This document shows, piece by piece, positions 1-8,124 of a stretch of DNA of 64,000 nucleotides. Under the pieces are notes generated by a model, which searched no databases, was not told the origin of the DNA, and saw only the letters and a list, made by a program, of their open reading frames with translations. Source of the stretch: Dactylosporangium sucinum (lineage in GTDB: Bacteria; Actinomycetota; Actinomycetes; Mycobacteriales; Micromonosporaceae); contig NZ_BMPI01000032.1 of the NCBI RefSeq assembly GCF_014647515.1, forward strand, positions 55,126-119,125, given 5' to 3'. How positions within the stretch are numbered: the stretch's first letter is position 1; each line of letters begins with the position of its first letter. A program made the position numbers and the translations under genes.

Positions 1-2
1 CC

Positions 3-842
3 CCGCTGGAACCGCCCGGACGCGGGTTCGCGTGGCTGAGCCGATCGGACTGGGCCCGCTCGTGGCGGCCGTGGCTGCGGGGCACGGCGCTGGGTTTCCC
101 GTTCGGCGCGCTGCCGTCCGGCGGGGCCGAGATCCCGACGTTCCTGTCCTACACCGTCGAGAAGCGGCGCTCCAAGCATCAGCAGGAGTGGGGCAACGGC
201 GCGATCGAGGGCGTGGCCGGGCCCGAGGCGGCGAACAACGCCTCGTTCTCCGGCGTGCTGGTGCCGCTGCTCACCCTGGGCATCCCGACGTCGGCGACCG
301 CGGCGGTCATGCTGGCCGCGTTCGGCTACTTCGACCTGTCCCCCGGCCCGCAGCTGTTCGAGAAGTCGCCGGACCTCGTCTGGGGACTGATCGCGTCGCT
401 GTTCGTCGGCAACGTCCTGCTGCTGGCCCTCAACCTGCCGATGATCCGGATCTGGGTGAAGGTACTGCAGATCCCGCAACCGCTGCTGTACACCGGTATC
501 GTCGTGTTCGCGATCCTCGGTGTGTACGCGGTGTCGGGCAGCGTCGTCGACGTGTTCATCGCGCTGGCCATCGGGGTGATCGCGATGTTCATGCGGCACC
601 TGGAGTTCCCGGTCGCGCCGGTGATCCTCGGCGTGATCCTGGGGCCGATGATGGAGATCCAGTTCCGGCGGGCGCTGCTGCTGTCCGACAACGACCTGAC
701 CATCTTCGTGCGCCGGCCGCTGACGCTGATCCTGCTGCTGCTCGCCGTCGCCGCGCTCGGCCTGCCGCACCTGCCCCGGCTGATCGCGCGGGTGCGTGGC
801 CGCGGGGACGCCCGGCGGCTGGCGTTCGGGGACGAGGACTGA
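3..842 (+). CDS. tctA: Tripartite tricarboxylate transporter permease TctA family, 3' part only
   Basis: The frame is open from the window edge, so only the last ~279 residues are seen. This is the large membrane subunit of a TTT (TctABC) secondary transporter, which uses a periplasmic receptor to import citrate-like carboxylates. The conserved family block G-A-EIPTFLSYTVEKR, followed by GVAGPEAANNAS and PLLTLGIPTSATAAVML, is the TctA signature; several hydrophobic segments follow (residues 90-250 of the fragment). It ends in a basic tail. A TctC-type receptor lies 14 kb downstream (14875) with its own two-component system, so the usual tctCBA cluster is split here. Family assignment is secure; the substrate is unknown. 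Confidence 0.9.
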   Translation, partial: PLEPPGRGFAWLSRSDWARSWRPWLRGTALGFPFGALPSGGAEIPTFLSYTVEKRRSKHQQEWGNGAIEGVAGPEAANNASFSGVLVPLLTLGIPTSATAAVMLAAFGYFDLSPGPQLFEKSPDLVWGLIASLFVGNVLLLALNLPMIRIWVKVLQIPQPLLYTGIVVFAILGVYAVSGSVVDVFIALAIGVIAMFMRHLEFPVAPVILGVILGPMMEIQFRRALLLSDNDLTIFVRRPLTLILLLLAVAALGLPHLPRLIARVRGRGDARRLAFGDED

Positions 843-942
843 TTTCACACGAGGGCGTGGGTTTCGGATCCGCCGTACTGGCAATTGCGGTGCGCAGTCG
901 TGCCGGCGCCGACGGGCGCCGGCCATCACCGCGGAGGCATCC

Positions 943-1401
943 TTGAACGTTGTCCGTGCGCGGGCCGGCACGCCCGGCTCACCGAGCTGGTACCACGGCG
1001 TGGTGTGGATCGAGCAGCACCCGGGCGGGCCGGAGCCGGGCGGCCTGCTGGCATTCGGCGCCCATTTCAGCCCGGGTTCGCGCACGGCGTGGCATCGGTG
1101 CCACCACGAGCAGGTGATCCGCGTGCTGCACGGTGCCGGTCGGGTGCAGCGGCGCGGCGGGCAGATCCAGGAGATCCGCGCCGACGACCTCGTCGTCGTT
1201 CCCGCCGGCGAGTGGCACTGGCACGGGGCGGCGCCGGGCACCGCCCTGTCCGTGCACACGGTGCGCGAGGCGGGCGACCCGGCGACCGCCACCGAGTGGG
1301 GCGCGCAGGTGACCGACGCCGAGTACCTGCGGCCGCCGATCAGCATCTTCCTGCCCCATCGGCCGGTGGACCGCAGTCCCGACCTTGAGCCGACCTGGTA
1401 G
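943..1401 (+). CDS. Small single-domain cupin protein
   Basis: 152 residues from a TTG start chosen because a clear GGAGG (932-936) sits 6 bp upstream; earlier in-frame starts fall inside tctA or lack a ribosome site. Cupin motif 1 is visible as W-H51-R-C-H54-H55-E56 with G64/G66, and motif 2 as PAGEWHWH (H92, H94), so a metal-binding beta-barrel is likely. It follows tctA by 100 bp in the same direction and may be co-transcribed, suggesting a role in metabolism of the imported acid or in sensing it. The 3' end overlaps the convergent permease gene by 62 bp. Enzyme activity cannot be named from sequence. Confidence 0.8.
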   Translation: MNVVRARAGTPGSPSWYHGVVWIEQHPGGPEPGGLLAFGAHFSPGSRTAWHRCHHEQVIRVLHGAGRVQRRGGQIQEIRADDLVVVPAGEWHWHGAAPGTALSVHTVREAGDPATATEWGAQVTDAEYLRPPISIFLPHRPVDRSPDLEPTW

Positions 1402-2911
1402 ATGCCGCGCGGGCTCTGGTCGGTGCCCCGGCGACGTAGAAGAGCACGCCGGTGGCGAGCAGCAGGAGCACCGGGACGACCTGGGTGAGTTCGAAGGCGG
1501 TGCGGCCGACGCCGGCGGGCAGCGCCTGGTCGGGGTGGCCCGTGGCGCCGAACCAGTCGACGCCGAGTCCCGGCCAGAGCAGCCACGTGGTGGCGGCCGC
1601 GGCCCAGAACGTGGTCAGGCCGCTGGCGATCCATGCCCCGGGCGTACCGCCGGGCACGCGGTACGGGCGGTGCGCGGTGGGGTGGGTGCGGCGCAGGCGG
1701 GCCAGGGCCGGGAAGATGCCCAGGTACGCGATCATCGTGGTCGAGATGGCGACGCCGAGCGCGGCCTCGAAGTACTGCTCCGCGCTTCCCCCGGACAGCC
1801 AGAAGGCCAGCAGCATCACGGCCGTCGACAGGGCGCCGCTGAGCAGGTTCACGGTGACCGGGGTACCGAACCGGGGTGAGATCCGCCCGAGTGCCCGCGG
1901 TGCGGCGCCGTCGAGACCGGCCACCGCCAGGACACGGTCGGCGCCCATCAGCCAGGTGGTGCCGCTGGACAGCAGCGCCCAGATGAACGCCGCCGCGGTG
2001 AGCTCGCCGAGCACCTTGCCGGCACCGGTCAGGGTGACCCCGCCGCCGGGGTGCACGGTGCCGCCGTAGACGGTGAGCACCTCCTTCGCCGCGTCGAGGA
2101 ACCCGCTGACGCCGGTCACGCGCGAGGTCGGCAGCACGAGCAGGATCGCCAGGATCGGCAGGCCGTAGAGCAGGATCGCGCCGGCACCGGACCAGGCGAC
2201 GGCGCGCGGGACGTCCCGGCGGGCGTCGAGCATCTCCTCGCTGGCGGCGCTGGGCAGCTCGAACCCGACGTAGTTGAAGATCAGCACCGGCACCACGGCG
2301 ATGAAGCCCGCATACGCGGGCGCGAAATCGGGGAAGCTGAAGCCGTGCACGCCGTTGCGGGCCGCGTACACGGCGACGGAGGCGGTGAAGAAGCCGAGCA
2401 CGGCGACGCGGACGAACGCGCCGATGCTCGGTATCCACCGGCCGAACCGGAACGACACGATCGCCGAGACCACCGCGGACCAGATGAACGCCAGGGCGAA
2501 CAGCAGCTTCGCCGGGCCGTGCAGCGGGGCGACGAAGGCGTCGAACGCGGAGACGGCGAGAATGGTCAGCGTCCCGCCGAGCCAGATCGGGTTGGAGCAC
2601 CAGTACAGCGCGGTGACCAGCGCGGCGACGAACCGGCCGAAGGCCAGCCGGCACCACACGTACGGGCCGCCCTGGACCGGGAACGCCGCGCCCAGCTCGG
2701 CCATCAGCAACCCGTACGGCACGAAGAAGCACACGGCGAGGAACGCCAGCCAGGTGAAGCCCTGCGCCCCGTTCTTGGCGACCGCGCCGATCGTGTCGAG
2801 GCCGACGACCGTGCAGATCAGGAAGAACACGAGGTCGAAGCGGCGCAGGATCCGCCGGAGCCGCGACTTCTCCCGGATCGCGTCGGCGGTCATGTCCACC
2901 ACGGCGTTCAT
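1340..2911 (-). CDS. APC-superfamily amino acid/polyamine permease
   Basis: 523 residues with about twelve hydrophobic segments; the first follows a cytoplasmic arginine-rich start (RRILRRFDLVFF) and contains the family's helix-breaking Gly-rich TM1 region. The block FNYVGFELPSAASEEM is the typical TM6 region of the amino-acid/polyamine/glutamate antiporter branch (compare GadC/YjeM-like members). The ATG at 2909-2911 is preceded by GGGAGG and overlaps the TGA of the upstream DMT-like gene (ATGA), so the two are translationally coupled. It probably moves an amino acid or amine across the plasma membrane; the substrate is unknown. The 3' end overlaps the convergent cupin gene. Confidence 0.88.
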   Translation of the reverse strand: MNAVVDMTADAIREKSRLRRILRRFDLVFFLICTVVGLDTIGAVAKNGAQGFTWLAFLAVCFFVPYGLLMAELGAAFPVQGGPYVWCRLAFGRFVAALVTALYWCSNPIWLGGTLTILAVSAFDAFVAPLHGPAKLLFALAFIWSAVVSAIVSFRFGRWIPSIGAFVRVAVLGFFTASVAVYAARNGVHGFSFPDFAPAYAGFIAVVPVLIFNYVGFELPSAASEEMLDARRDVPRAVAWSGAGAILLYGLPILAILLVLPTSRVTGVSGFLDAAKEVLTVYGGTVHPGGGVTLTGAGKVLGELTAAAFIWALLSSGTTWLMGADRVLAVAGLDGAAPRALGRISPRFGTPVTVNLLSGALSTAVMLLAFWLSGGSAEQYFEAALGVAISTTMIAYLGIFPALARLRRTHPTAHRPYRVPGGTPGAWIASGLTTFWAAAATTWLLWPGLGVDWFGATGHPDQALPAGVGRTAFELTQVVPVLLLLATGVLFYVAGAPTRARAASTRSAQGRDCGPPADGAGRC

Positions 2912-3777
2912 CGGGTCACCTCCCGTGGCCGGTCGGACGTGGCGAGCAGCGCCCGCTGCGCCGGGGCGGTGGCCAGCACCGCCGCCGACCCGATCGCGAC
3001 CAGCAGCGCCAGCCCCGCGGCCGGCGCCCAGCCCGCCCGGACGGTCTCGCCGAACAGCGCGACCCCCACGGCGGACGGCGCCGCGACCTCGGCGATCCAC
3101 AGCAGCGCGGTCGCCCGGGCCGGATCGCCGAGCGCCAGTGCGCGGGCGTACAGCAGCATTCCCGCCACGGCGAACAGCGCCAGCGCCCAGACGGCCGGAT
3201 CGGTGCCGAGCCGGCCGGCGGCCGCCGGCGGATGCCGCCACGCTTCCGACGGTACGTTGACCGCCTGAACGGCCAGCGCGGCGCCGCCGAAGCCCAACCC
3301 GGCCGCGGTCGCGCACGCCGACGCCCGGCCGGCCCGCGCCAGCACCGACCCGAGCACCGCGACCGCGACGGCCGCGGCCAGCAGGCCGGCCCGCTCGGCG
3401 GTGGTGGCGCGGATCGGCGGCATCGGACCGGCACTCACCGCGAGCACGACCAGGGCGGCGATCGTCGCGACGATCGCCGCCACGTCGGCCCGGCGGAGCC
3501 GGACCCGCAGGCACACCCGGACGGCGACCACGGTCACCGCCAGTGAACCGGCCAGCACCGACTGGACCTGGTAGACCGGCAGTGTCCGCAGCGCGACGAG
3601 CGACATCAGCCAGGCCACCAGGTCCAGACCGACCCCGGCCGCATACAGCGGCTGACGCAGTATCCTCAGCGTGCCCGACGCCCGGCGGGCGCCGATCGCC
3701 TGGAGCAGTGACGCCAGCCCGTAGCCGATCGCCGCGACGATCGCGCACCCGAGCGCTGCCAGCGGGCCGATCGTCAT
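2908..3777 (-). CDS. DMT-like polytopic membrane protein
   Basis: 289 residues, almost entirely hydrophobic, with nine to ten predicted membrane segments and short basic loops (for example VRVCLRVRLRRAD). The architecture resembles the drug/metabolite transporter superfamily (EamA-like inner-membrane proteins of actinomycetes), including the ALALGDPARATALLW segment in the second half. It is the first gene of a two-gene unit, its stop overlapping the permease start by 4 bp, so transport-related co-expression is likely. There is no soluble catalytic domain. Substrate and direction are unknown. Confidence 0.7.
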   Translation of the reverse strand: MTIGPLAALGCAIVAAIGYGLASLLQAIGARRASGTLRILRQPLYAAGVGLDLVAWLMSLVALRTLPVYQVQSVLAGSLAVTVVAVRVCLRVRLRRADVAAIVATIAALVVLAVSAGPMPPIRATTAERAGLLAAAVAVAVLGSVLARAGRASACATAAGLGFGGAALAVQAVNVPSEAWRHPPAAAGRLGTDPAVWALALFAVAGMLLYARALALGDPARATALLWIAEVAAPSAVGVALFGETVRAGWAPAAGLALLVAIGSAAVLATAPAQRALLATSDRPREVTR

Positions 3778-3786
3778 GCCGGGCGC

Positions 3787-4920
3787 TCAGGTCTTGTACT
3801 GCTCCCACGGCATGTCCCACACCGTCCAGCCGTCGCCGGCATCCAGGCCGACCTCGGTGTTGCGCGTGGTCACCGGGTCGCCGACGAGCGTGTTCTCGTA
3901 CAGCCACCGGCCGTTGGCCGTGGAGACGTTGGTGCACCCGTGTGAGACGTTGCGGTGGCCCTGGTCCCCGACCGACCACGGTGCGGCGTGGATGTACTGC
4001 CCGCCCCACGTCAGGCGCATCGCGTACTCCACCGGGGCGACGTACTCGGGCGTGCGGAACACCGTGTACGGCTCACGCGACATGATCACGGTGGTGCCGC
4101 TCGACGTCGGTGTCGAGGCCTTGCCGAGGCTGACCGGCGCCGTCTTCACGAGCGCGTCGTTCACGTACACGCTGAGCATCTTGGTCGCGTTGTCGATGTC
4201 GATGGTGAGCTTCCGCCCGATGGTGACGGTCGCGGAGGCGTCCTCGTTCGCATAGCGGTCGCCGATCTTGACGCCGTCGAGCGCCTTCCGCGCGGTGATC
4301 TTCGTGCCCGGCTGCCAGTACTTCTCCGGCCGGTACATGACCACGCGGTCGGAGAACCAGCGCCAGGCGCCGGGCTGCGGCGGGTCGCTCTTGACATAGA
4401 GGCGCTGTTGCACGGCGGCGCGCGACTCCGGCGGTACGTCGGAGCCGAACTCGACGACGATCGGCATGCCGACGCCGTAGGTCGCGCCGTTGGTCAGGAT
4501 CAGCTCGGACGTGACGGCCGCGCCGCTCGGCTTCGCCATCGTGGTGAACGTGCTCTCGTGGGTCACGGGCTTGTCGTCCTTGCCGACGGCCGTGATCTTC
4601 GCCGTGTAGCGGGTGTTGTACTGCAGCGTCGAGCCGGGCACCCAGGAGGTACCGTCGGCGCGCAGTTCCCCGGCGATCTGCCGGCCGGTCGCGTCGACGA
4701 GGGCGACGTCGGTGACCCTGCCGTTGGTGACCTCCGTGCCGATCTCGGTGCTGACGGGCACGCTCGCGTTGCCGGTGCCGGGGGTCACGGTGAACCCGAC
4801 CGGTGGCGTGGTCACCTTCGTCGCTGTCGGCTTCTTCGAACTGTCGCACGCGGACAGCCCGAACTGTGCTCCCATCGCGAGCACCATCAGCGTCGCCGCG
4901 CCGCGGCGCAGCCGTGTCAT
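3787..4920 (-). CDS. L,D-transpeptidase lipoprotein (YkuD domain with Ig-like repeats)
   Basis: 377 residues. A type II signal peptide ends in the lipobox LSAC with Cys25, so the protein is anchored outside the plasma membrane. Two Ig-like beta domains (about residues 40-125 and 130-235) precede the YkuD catalytic domain; the active-site block NVSHGCTNVS places the nucleophile at Cys329 with His327 and an upstream HAAPW. This order matches mycobacterial LdtMt2-type enzymes, which make 3-3 peptide cross-links and resist penicillins. It opens a peptidoglycan-related cluster that continues to 10.3 kb. A small DMT gene follows 9 bp downstream in the same direction. Confidence 0.95.
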   Translation of the reverse strand: MTRLRRGAATLMVLAMGAQFGLSACDSSKKPTATKVTTPPVGFTVTPGTGNASVPVSTEIGTEVTNGRVTDVALVDATGRQIAGELRADGTSWVPGSTLQYNTRYTAKITAVGKDDKPVTHESTFTTMAKPSGAAVTSELILTNGATYGVGMPIVVEFGSDVPPESRAAVQQRLYVKSDPPQPGAWRWFSDRVVMYRPEKYWQPGTKITARKALDGVKIGDRYANEDASATVTIGRKLTIDIDNATKMLSVYVNDALVKTAPVSLGKASTPTSSGTTVIMSREPYTVFRTPEYVAPVEYAMRLTWGGQYIHAAPWSVGDQGHRNVSHGCTNVSTANGRWLYENTLVGDPVTTRNTEVGLDAGDGWTVWDMPWEQYKT

Positions 4921-5040
4921 GTTCTGTGCCTGAGTACGGACATGGCCCGATCGTCACGGGGAGCCGGGCGATCGCGGGCCGGAATGCGAGTGACCGCCCG
5001 GGCGACAAGCGGCCCGGGCGGCTCAGACTCGGCGTGCAGC

Positions 5041-5976
5041 TCAGGCGACGGCGCCCACGACCTGTTCCGCGAGCGGCTGCCACTTGGCGTAGGCGTCCGG
5101 GAACGCGGACACCTGCACCGTTTGCGCCGCGACCGTGACGGCCATCTGCGCCCAGTCGGGGATCGTGACCAGCCGGGCGTAGAACCGGCGCGCGGACTCG
5201 TGCGGGTCCATGAGCTGCTCGACGCTGCCCCAGCTCGGACGCTGCTGGAACAGGCCGATGGAGTCGTGGTCGTAGCCCACGCCCTCGTTCGGGTGGTCGG
5301 TCGACCCAGGCACGTTCGGGTTCGCGAGGACCCGCAGGTGGCTCTCCTGCAGGGCGGTCGAGATGGCCACCACGTACGCGCGCGGCGGCAGGCCCATCTG
5401 CTGGCCGGCCTCGATGATCGCGACGGCGTTGTCCATCTCGGCCTGGCTCAGGCCGCCGACGGGAGCGTGCGTGGTCGGTGACGGCGCCGCCGGAGCCGCT
5501 GCCGACGGCGGCGGCGCCGATGACGGCGCCCGGGACGGCGCGGCCTTGCTCGGCGCGACGGCCCGCGGATGACCGGCCCACGGCAGCGACCCGCGCTGGT
5601 AGTCGCGGGAGACGCCGCCACCGCCCGCCGTGCGCCCGGTGTCGGCCATCAGCGCGACCCCCGTGACCGGACCGGCCGGCGCGGCGGACGAGCTCAGCAG
5701 CGCGGCGAGGCCGGCCGCCGTGATCGCGATGGCGGCCGCCGCCGTCACGCGGGTGCGGGTGGTGGCCGGACCGACCACGGCGAGCCGGAACGGTGTGCCG
5801 GCCAGGTGCCGGCCTCGGCGATACAGCCGATATAGCCGGTACATCCGGTACAGGACCAGCGTGCCGGCCATGTGCCGGCCGCGGCGGTACCGGTGCAGGT
5901 AACGCTGGAGACTGAGCGGTCCACGACTGTGCGCGGCACCGTTGAGCTGCTGTTCTTCTTCGGCGCCCGGAGACAT
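5041..5976 (-). CDS. Secreted or membrane-anchored lysozyme-fold (transglycosylase-like) protein
   Basis: 311 residues. A basic, tyrosine/arginine-rich N-terminus (residues 20-65) is followed by a hydrophobic segment (about 78-97), then an Ala/Pro/Ser-rich wall-spanning linker (to about 175), then a compact domain. That domain contains ALQESHLRVLAN, a lysozyme-like catalytic Glu context near residue 210, and GYDHDSIGLFQQRPSWG, typical of actinobacterial lytic-transglycosylase-like proteins. The ATG at 5974-5976 is 6 nt after a TAGGCT hexamer, so the transcript may be leaderless. The N-terminal arginine/tyrosine stretch contains an internal duplication (YRRGRHMAGT / YRRGRHLAGT). Muralytic activity is an inference. 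Confidence 0.78.
   Translation of the reverse strand: MSPGAEEEQQLNGAAHSRGPLSLQRYLHRYRRGRHMAGTLVLYRMYRLYRLYRRGRHLAGTPFRLAVVGPATTRTRVTAAAAIAITAAGLAALLSSSAAPAGPVTGVALMADTGRTAGGGGVSRDYQRGSLPWAGHPRAVAPSKAAPSRAPSSAPPPSAAAPAAPSPTTHAPVGGLSQAEMDNAVAIIEAGQQMGLPPRAYVVAISTALQESHLRVLANPNVPGSTDHPNEGVGYDHDSIGLFQQRPSWGSVEQLMDPHESARRFYARLVTIPDWAQMAVTVAAQTVQVSAFPDAYAKWQPLAEQVVGAVA
5819..5854 (+). repeat. Four tandem imperfect 9-bp units inside a coding region
   Basis: CGATACAGC, CGATATAGC, CGGTACATC and CGGTACAGG follow each other without gaps and encode the YR-x repeats in the N-terminal region of the lysozyme-fold protein on the minus strand. Each side is flanked by a copy of GTGCCGGCCA-nGTGCCGGCC, the DNA behind the two RGRH-xAGT peptides. 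The stretch looks like recent slippage or segmental duplication. Confidence 0.8.
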
Positions 5977-6100
5977 CCGGCGAGCCTAGGACGCCACCGT
6001 CCGGCTGCCGGACCGGGTCCGCGGAGCGGGCGGGCAGACGATGGGCACACCGCCGCCGGCCACCGCGCGCTCGGCGAGGCAGCCTTTCCCGCGCAGGGGT

Positions 6101-6129
6101 TCAACGCCCCCTTGCCTACCCGCTAGTGT
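6101..6129 (+). promoter_or_regulatory. Candidate promoter of the riboswitch-led C39 gene
   Basis: TTCAAC (6101-6106), a 17-bp spacer and TAGTGT (6124-6129) precede the riboswitch by a short distance and point towards it. The match to the vegetative actinobacterial consensus is moderate. The placement, 20-60 bp before the aptamer, is what supports it. Confidence 0.45.
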
Positions 6130-6167
6130 CGTCCTGTCCGCCCGGGCTGACCGTCACCACCTGGGGT

Positions 6168-6318
6168 GACTCCGGGGTGGATCCGCTGAGTCGTGTGCAC
6201 ACGAGCCGGGGAACCAAGCACCTCCGGGGTGAGTCCGCGAGGCCGTCGAGCCGCGTGGTAGGGCCGTCTTCCCGCCCGAACCCGTCAGCTAACCCGGTAG
6301 GCGGCAACGGAAGGAGCG
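6168..6318 (+). promoter_or_regulatory. c-di-AMP riboswitch (ydaO-yuaA class)
   Basis: The conserved core blocks of the ydaO/yuaA aptamer occur in order: CCGGGGAACCAA (6206-6217), GGGGTGAGTCC (6226-6236), a variable hairpin, CCGAACCCGTCAGCTAACC (6276-6294) and GGTAGGCGGCAACGGAAGGAG (6296-6316). In actinomycetes this class precedes genes for wall-remodelling enzymes and typically lowers expression when cyclic di-AMP is abundant. The downstream gene is a secreted C39-like protease, which fits. Boundaries are approximate; the terminal AAGGAG may belong to the aptamer rather than act as ribosome site. Confidence 0.9.
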
Positions 6319-6347
6319 CGCTGCGTGCGTACCCCCGCGTGGTTCTC

Positions 6348-7247
6348 ATGAGTTACCGGTACCAACCCAGGCACTCGCTCGCCCCCGCCCAGTCCCCCTC
6401 GCCCCCGCCCTCGCGCTTGCGCCGGCTGCCCGTCGTGGCGACCGCGGCGGTTCTCGTGGCGGCGGCGTCGGCGGGTGGCCTCACCCTCTACCATTCGGCC
6501 ACCGCGGTCCCGTCGTCGGACGCACAGGCCTGGTCGGCGGCCGGTGAGCCGTCCCGGGACGGCGCCCAACCGGCGCAACGCAACCAGCAACTGCAGGGCG
6601 CGCCGGACGCGGCGACCGGGGCGAAGGGCGGCGGCTCGGGCGCGGGGTCCACCCCGGGTACGAAGAGCACCCCGAGTCCGAAGAGCACGACGAGCGCGGC
6701 GGGCACCCCGAGCGCGCAGAGCACCCCGAGTGCTCCGGCGGCGAAGACGCTCAGCTACGAGTTCCAGTGGCAGGAGAACTACTACTTCTGCGGTCCGGCG
6801 GCCACCCGCATCGCGCTGTCCGCACGCGGCGCCCAGCAGTCGCAGTCCCAGGTCGCGCAGAGCCTGGGCACGACGGTCAACGGCACCAACTCGGCCGACG
6901 ACACCACCCGGGCGCTCAACGCCCTCACCAACGGCTCGTTCTACAAGTCCCACTTCATCCGCACCCAGGCTGCCAGCCAGGCGGACGCGGACCAGCTGCG
7001 CGCCGACGTCGTCCACGCGGTCTCGAACGGATACGCCGTCGTGGCGAACATCGCGGGCTCCGCGACCGACAACGACGGCAACGACCACTCGTACCCGGGC
7101 GGTCACTTCCTCACCGTCGTGGGCTACAGCGACGACGGCCAGAACGTGACGATCGCCGATCCCGCCGACGCCCGCGGCGTCGGCCGGTACACGATGTCGA
7201 CGGTCCGGCTCGCGCACTGGATCGCGCTGCGCGGGTACTCCGCCTGA
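6348..7247 (+). CDS. Secreted C39-like papain-fold peptidase under c-di-AMP riboswitch
   Basis: 299 residues from ATG 6348. A signal/anchor segment (about 27-46) and a Gly/Ser/Thr/Pro/Lys linker (about 55-132, with repeats of STPS) precede a peptidase_C39-like domain. The likely catalytic triad is Cys148 (YYFCGPAATR), His253 (PGGHFLTVVGY) and Asp271 (IADPAD). Unlike ABC-linked C39 domains it stands alone and should act outside the cell, perhaps on peptidoglycan-linked peptides. The frame is open upstream through the riboswitch, so the start is uncertain: no strong ribosome site abuts ATG 6348, and an in-frame CTG at 6321 lies 4 bp after AGGAG. Confidence 0.82.
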   Translation: MSYRYQPRHSLAPAQSPSPPPSRLRRLPVVATAAVLVAAASAGGLTLYHSATAVPSSDAQAWSAAGEPSRDGAQPAQRNQQLQGAPDAATGAKGGGSGAGSTPGTKSTPSPKSTTSAAGTPSAQSTPSAPAAKTLSYEFQWQENYYFCGPAATRIALSARGAQQSQSQVAQSLGTTVNGTNSADDTTRALNALTNGSFYKSHFIRTQAASQADADQLRADVVHAVSNGYAVVANIAGSATDNDGNDHSYPGGHFLTVVGYSDDGQNVTIADPADARGVGRYTMSTVRLAHWIALRGYSA

Positions 7248-7252
7248 ACCAG

Positions 7253-7293
7253 CCGGTCGGGGTGCCGTCCGCGCCGGACGGCGCCCCGACCGG
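7253..7293. terminator. Bidirectional hairpin between convergent genes
   Basis: A 19-bp stem (7253-7271 against 7275-7293, one G-T wobble) with a 3-nt loop lies between the stops of the C39 gene and the oxygenase. There is no U tract, as is usual in high-GC actinomycetes, so it would work as an I-shaped terminator for both strands. Confidence 0.8.
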
Positions 7294-7301
7294 CCGGGGC
7301 G

Positions 7302-8030
7302 TCAGAGCGTCTCGGCGGTACCGGCGACCGCGGGGTCGTCCGTCCGGTCGCCGGGACCGGCCTGCCGGACCACCGCCGGCGACCGCTGCTCGTCCATCCA
7401 GGTCTGCAGGGCGGGGCCGGACTCGAAGCTGGCGATGAGCGCGTACCGCGGGTGCGGGCCCAGGTGGTAGGCCGCGTGCCACAGCCGCTCGGTGTCCACG
7501 ACGAACTGGGCGCCGCCGGAGAGCGGGACGCGGTGCTCGACCGTCGGGTCGTCGCGCTGCTCCCGCAGGATCATGTAGCTGCCGGGGTCGTCGGTGAGGT
7601 TCAGCCAGACCCGCACGACCCACCCCTCACCCTCCGGGTTGAGCCGGTTGTTGTCGTCCTGGTGCAGGTGCCGCTCGACCACCTCGCGCTTGTCGACCGA
7701 GGGCTGCAGCTTGATGATGCGCACCCGGCCGAAGTTCGCCCCGACCGACGTCACCCAGTCGACCAGCGTCGGTGCGAGCCGGGCGTTGGCCGTCCATATG
7801 CCGCCCTTGTCCGGCAGGCCGTGTTCCCAGAACCCGCGCGGGTCGTCGTCGCCCTTGGCGGAGGCCAGGACCGCGAAGTTCGTGTCTCCGCCCGACTTCC
7901 AGTCCAGGTACTTGAGGCTCTCCCACTCCTTCGGATCCAGCTGGCCCGCATGCCGCTTCAGGGTGACGTACCCGGTCTCGGCGAGCGACTGCAGCCGGTG
8001 ATGGTGAACGGGGATGACCGACACGTGCAT
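7302..8030 (-). CDS. Putative 2-oxoglutarate/Fe(II) oxygenase, Asp/Asn beta-hydroxylase-like
   Basis: 242 residues. A candidate iron-binding facial triad is H123-x-D125 (HLHQDDNN) and H185 (TERLWHAAYHLG), with R195 in HPRYALIASFES placed as the usual 2-oxoglutarate carboxylate ligand. The strand between them (VVRVWLNLTDDPGSYMIL) matches a double-stranded beta-helix. This pattern is closest to the aspartyl/asparaginyl beta-hydroxylase branch. The ATG is preceded by CTGGAGG. It sits between wall genes and is one gene away from an asparagine synthetase; amino-acid or peptide hydroxylation is plausible but unproven. Confidence 0.65.
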   Translation of the reverse strand: MHVSVIPVHHHRLQSLAETGYVTLKRHAGQLDPKEWESLKYLDWKSGGDTNFAVLASAKGDDDPRGFWEHGLPDKGGIWTANARLAPTLVDWVTSVGANFGRVRIIKLQPSVDKREVVERHLHQDDNNRLNPEGEGWVVRVWLNLTDDPGSYMILREQRDDPTVEHRVPLSGGAQFVVDTERLWHAAYHLGPHPRYALIASFESGPALQTWMDEQRSPAVVRQAGPGDRTDDPAVAGTAETL

Positions 8031-8124
8031 AACCTCCAGATGTCGTTGCTGCCTACGGTGGCCGCCCTACCCGGATCCACGGCGGTAAACGGGCCCCTGC
8101 GGGGGATTCGGGACGGGGACTCCG

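Noticed and set aside
2912..4009. Upstream extension of the APC permease frame across the DMT-like gene
   Set aside because: The extension is low-complexity Arg/Gly sequence; the ATG at 2911 has a good ribosome site and couples to the upstream stop.
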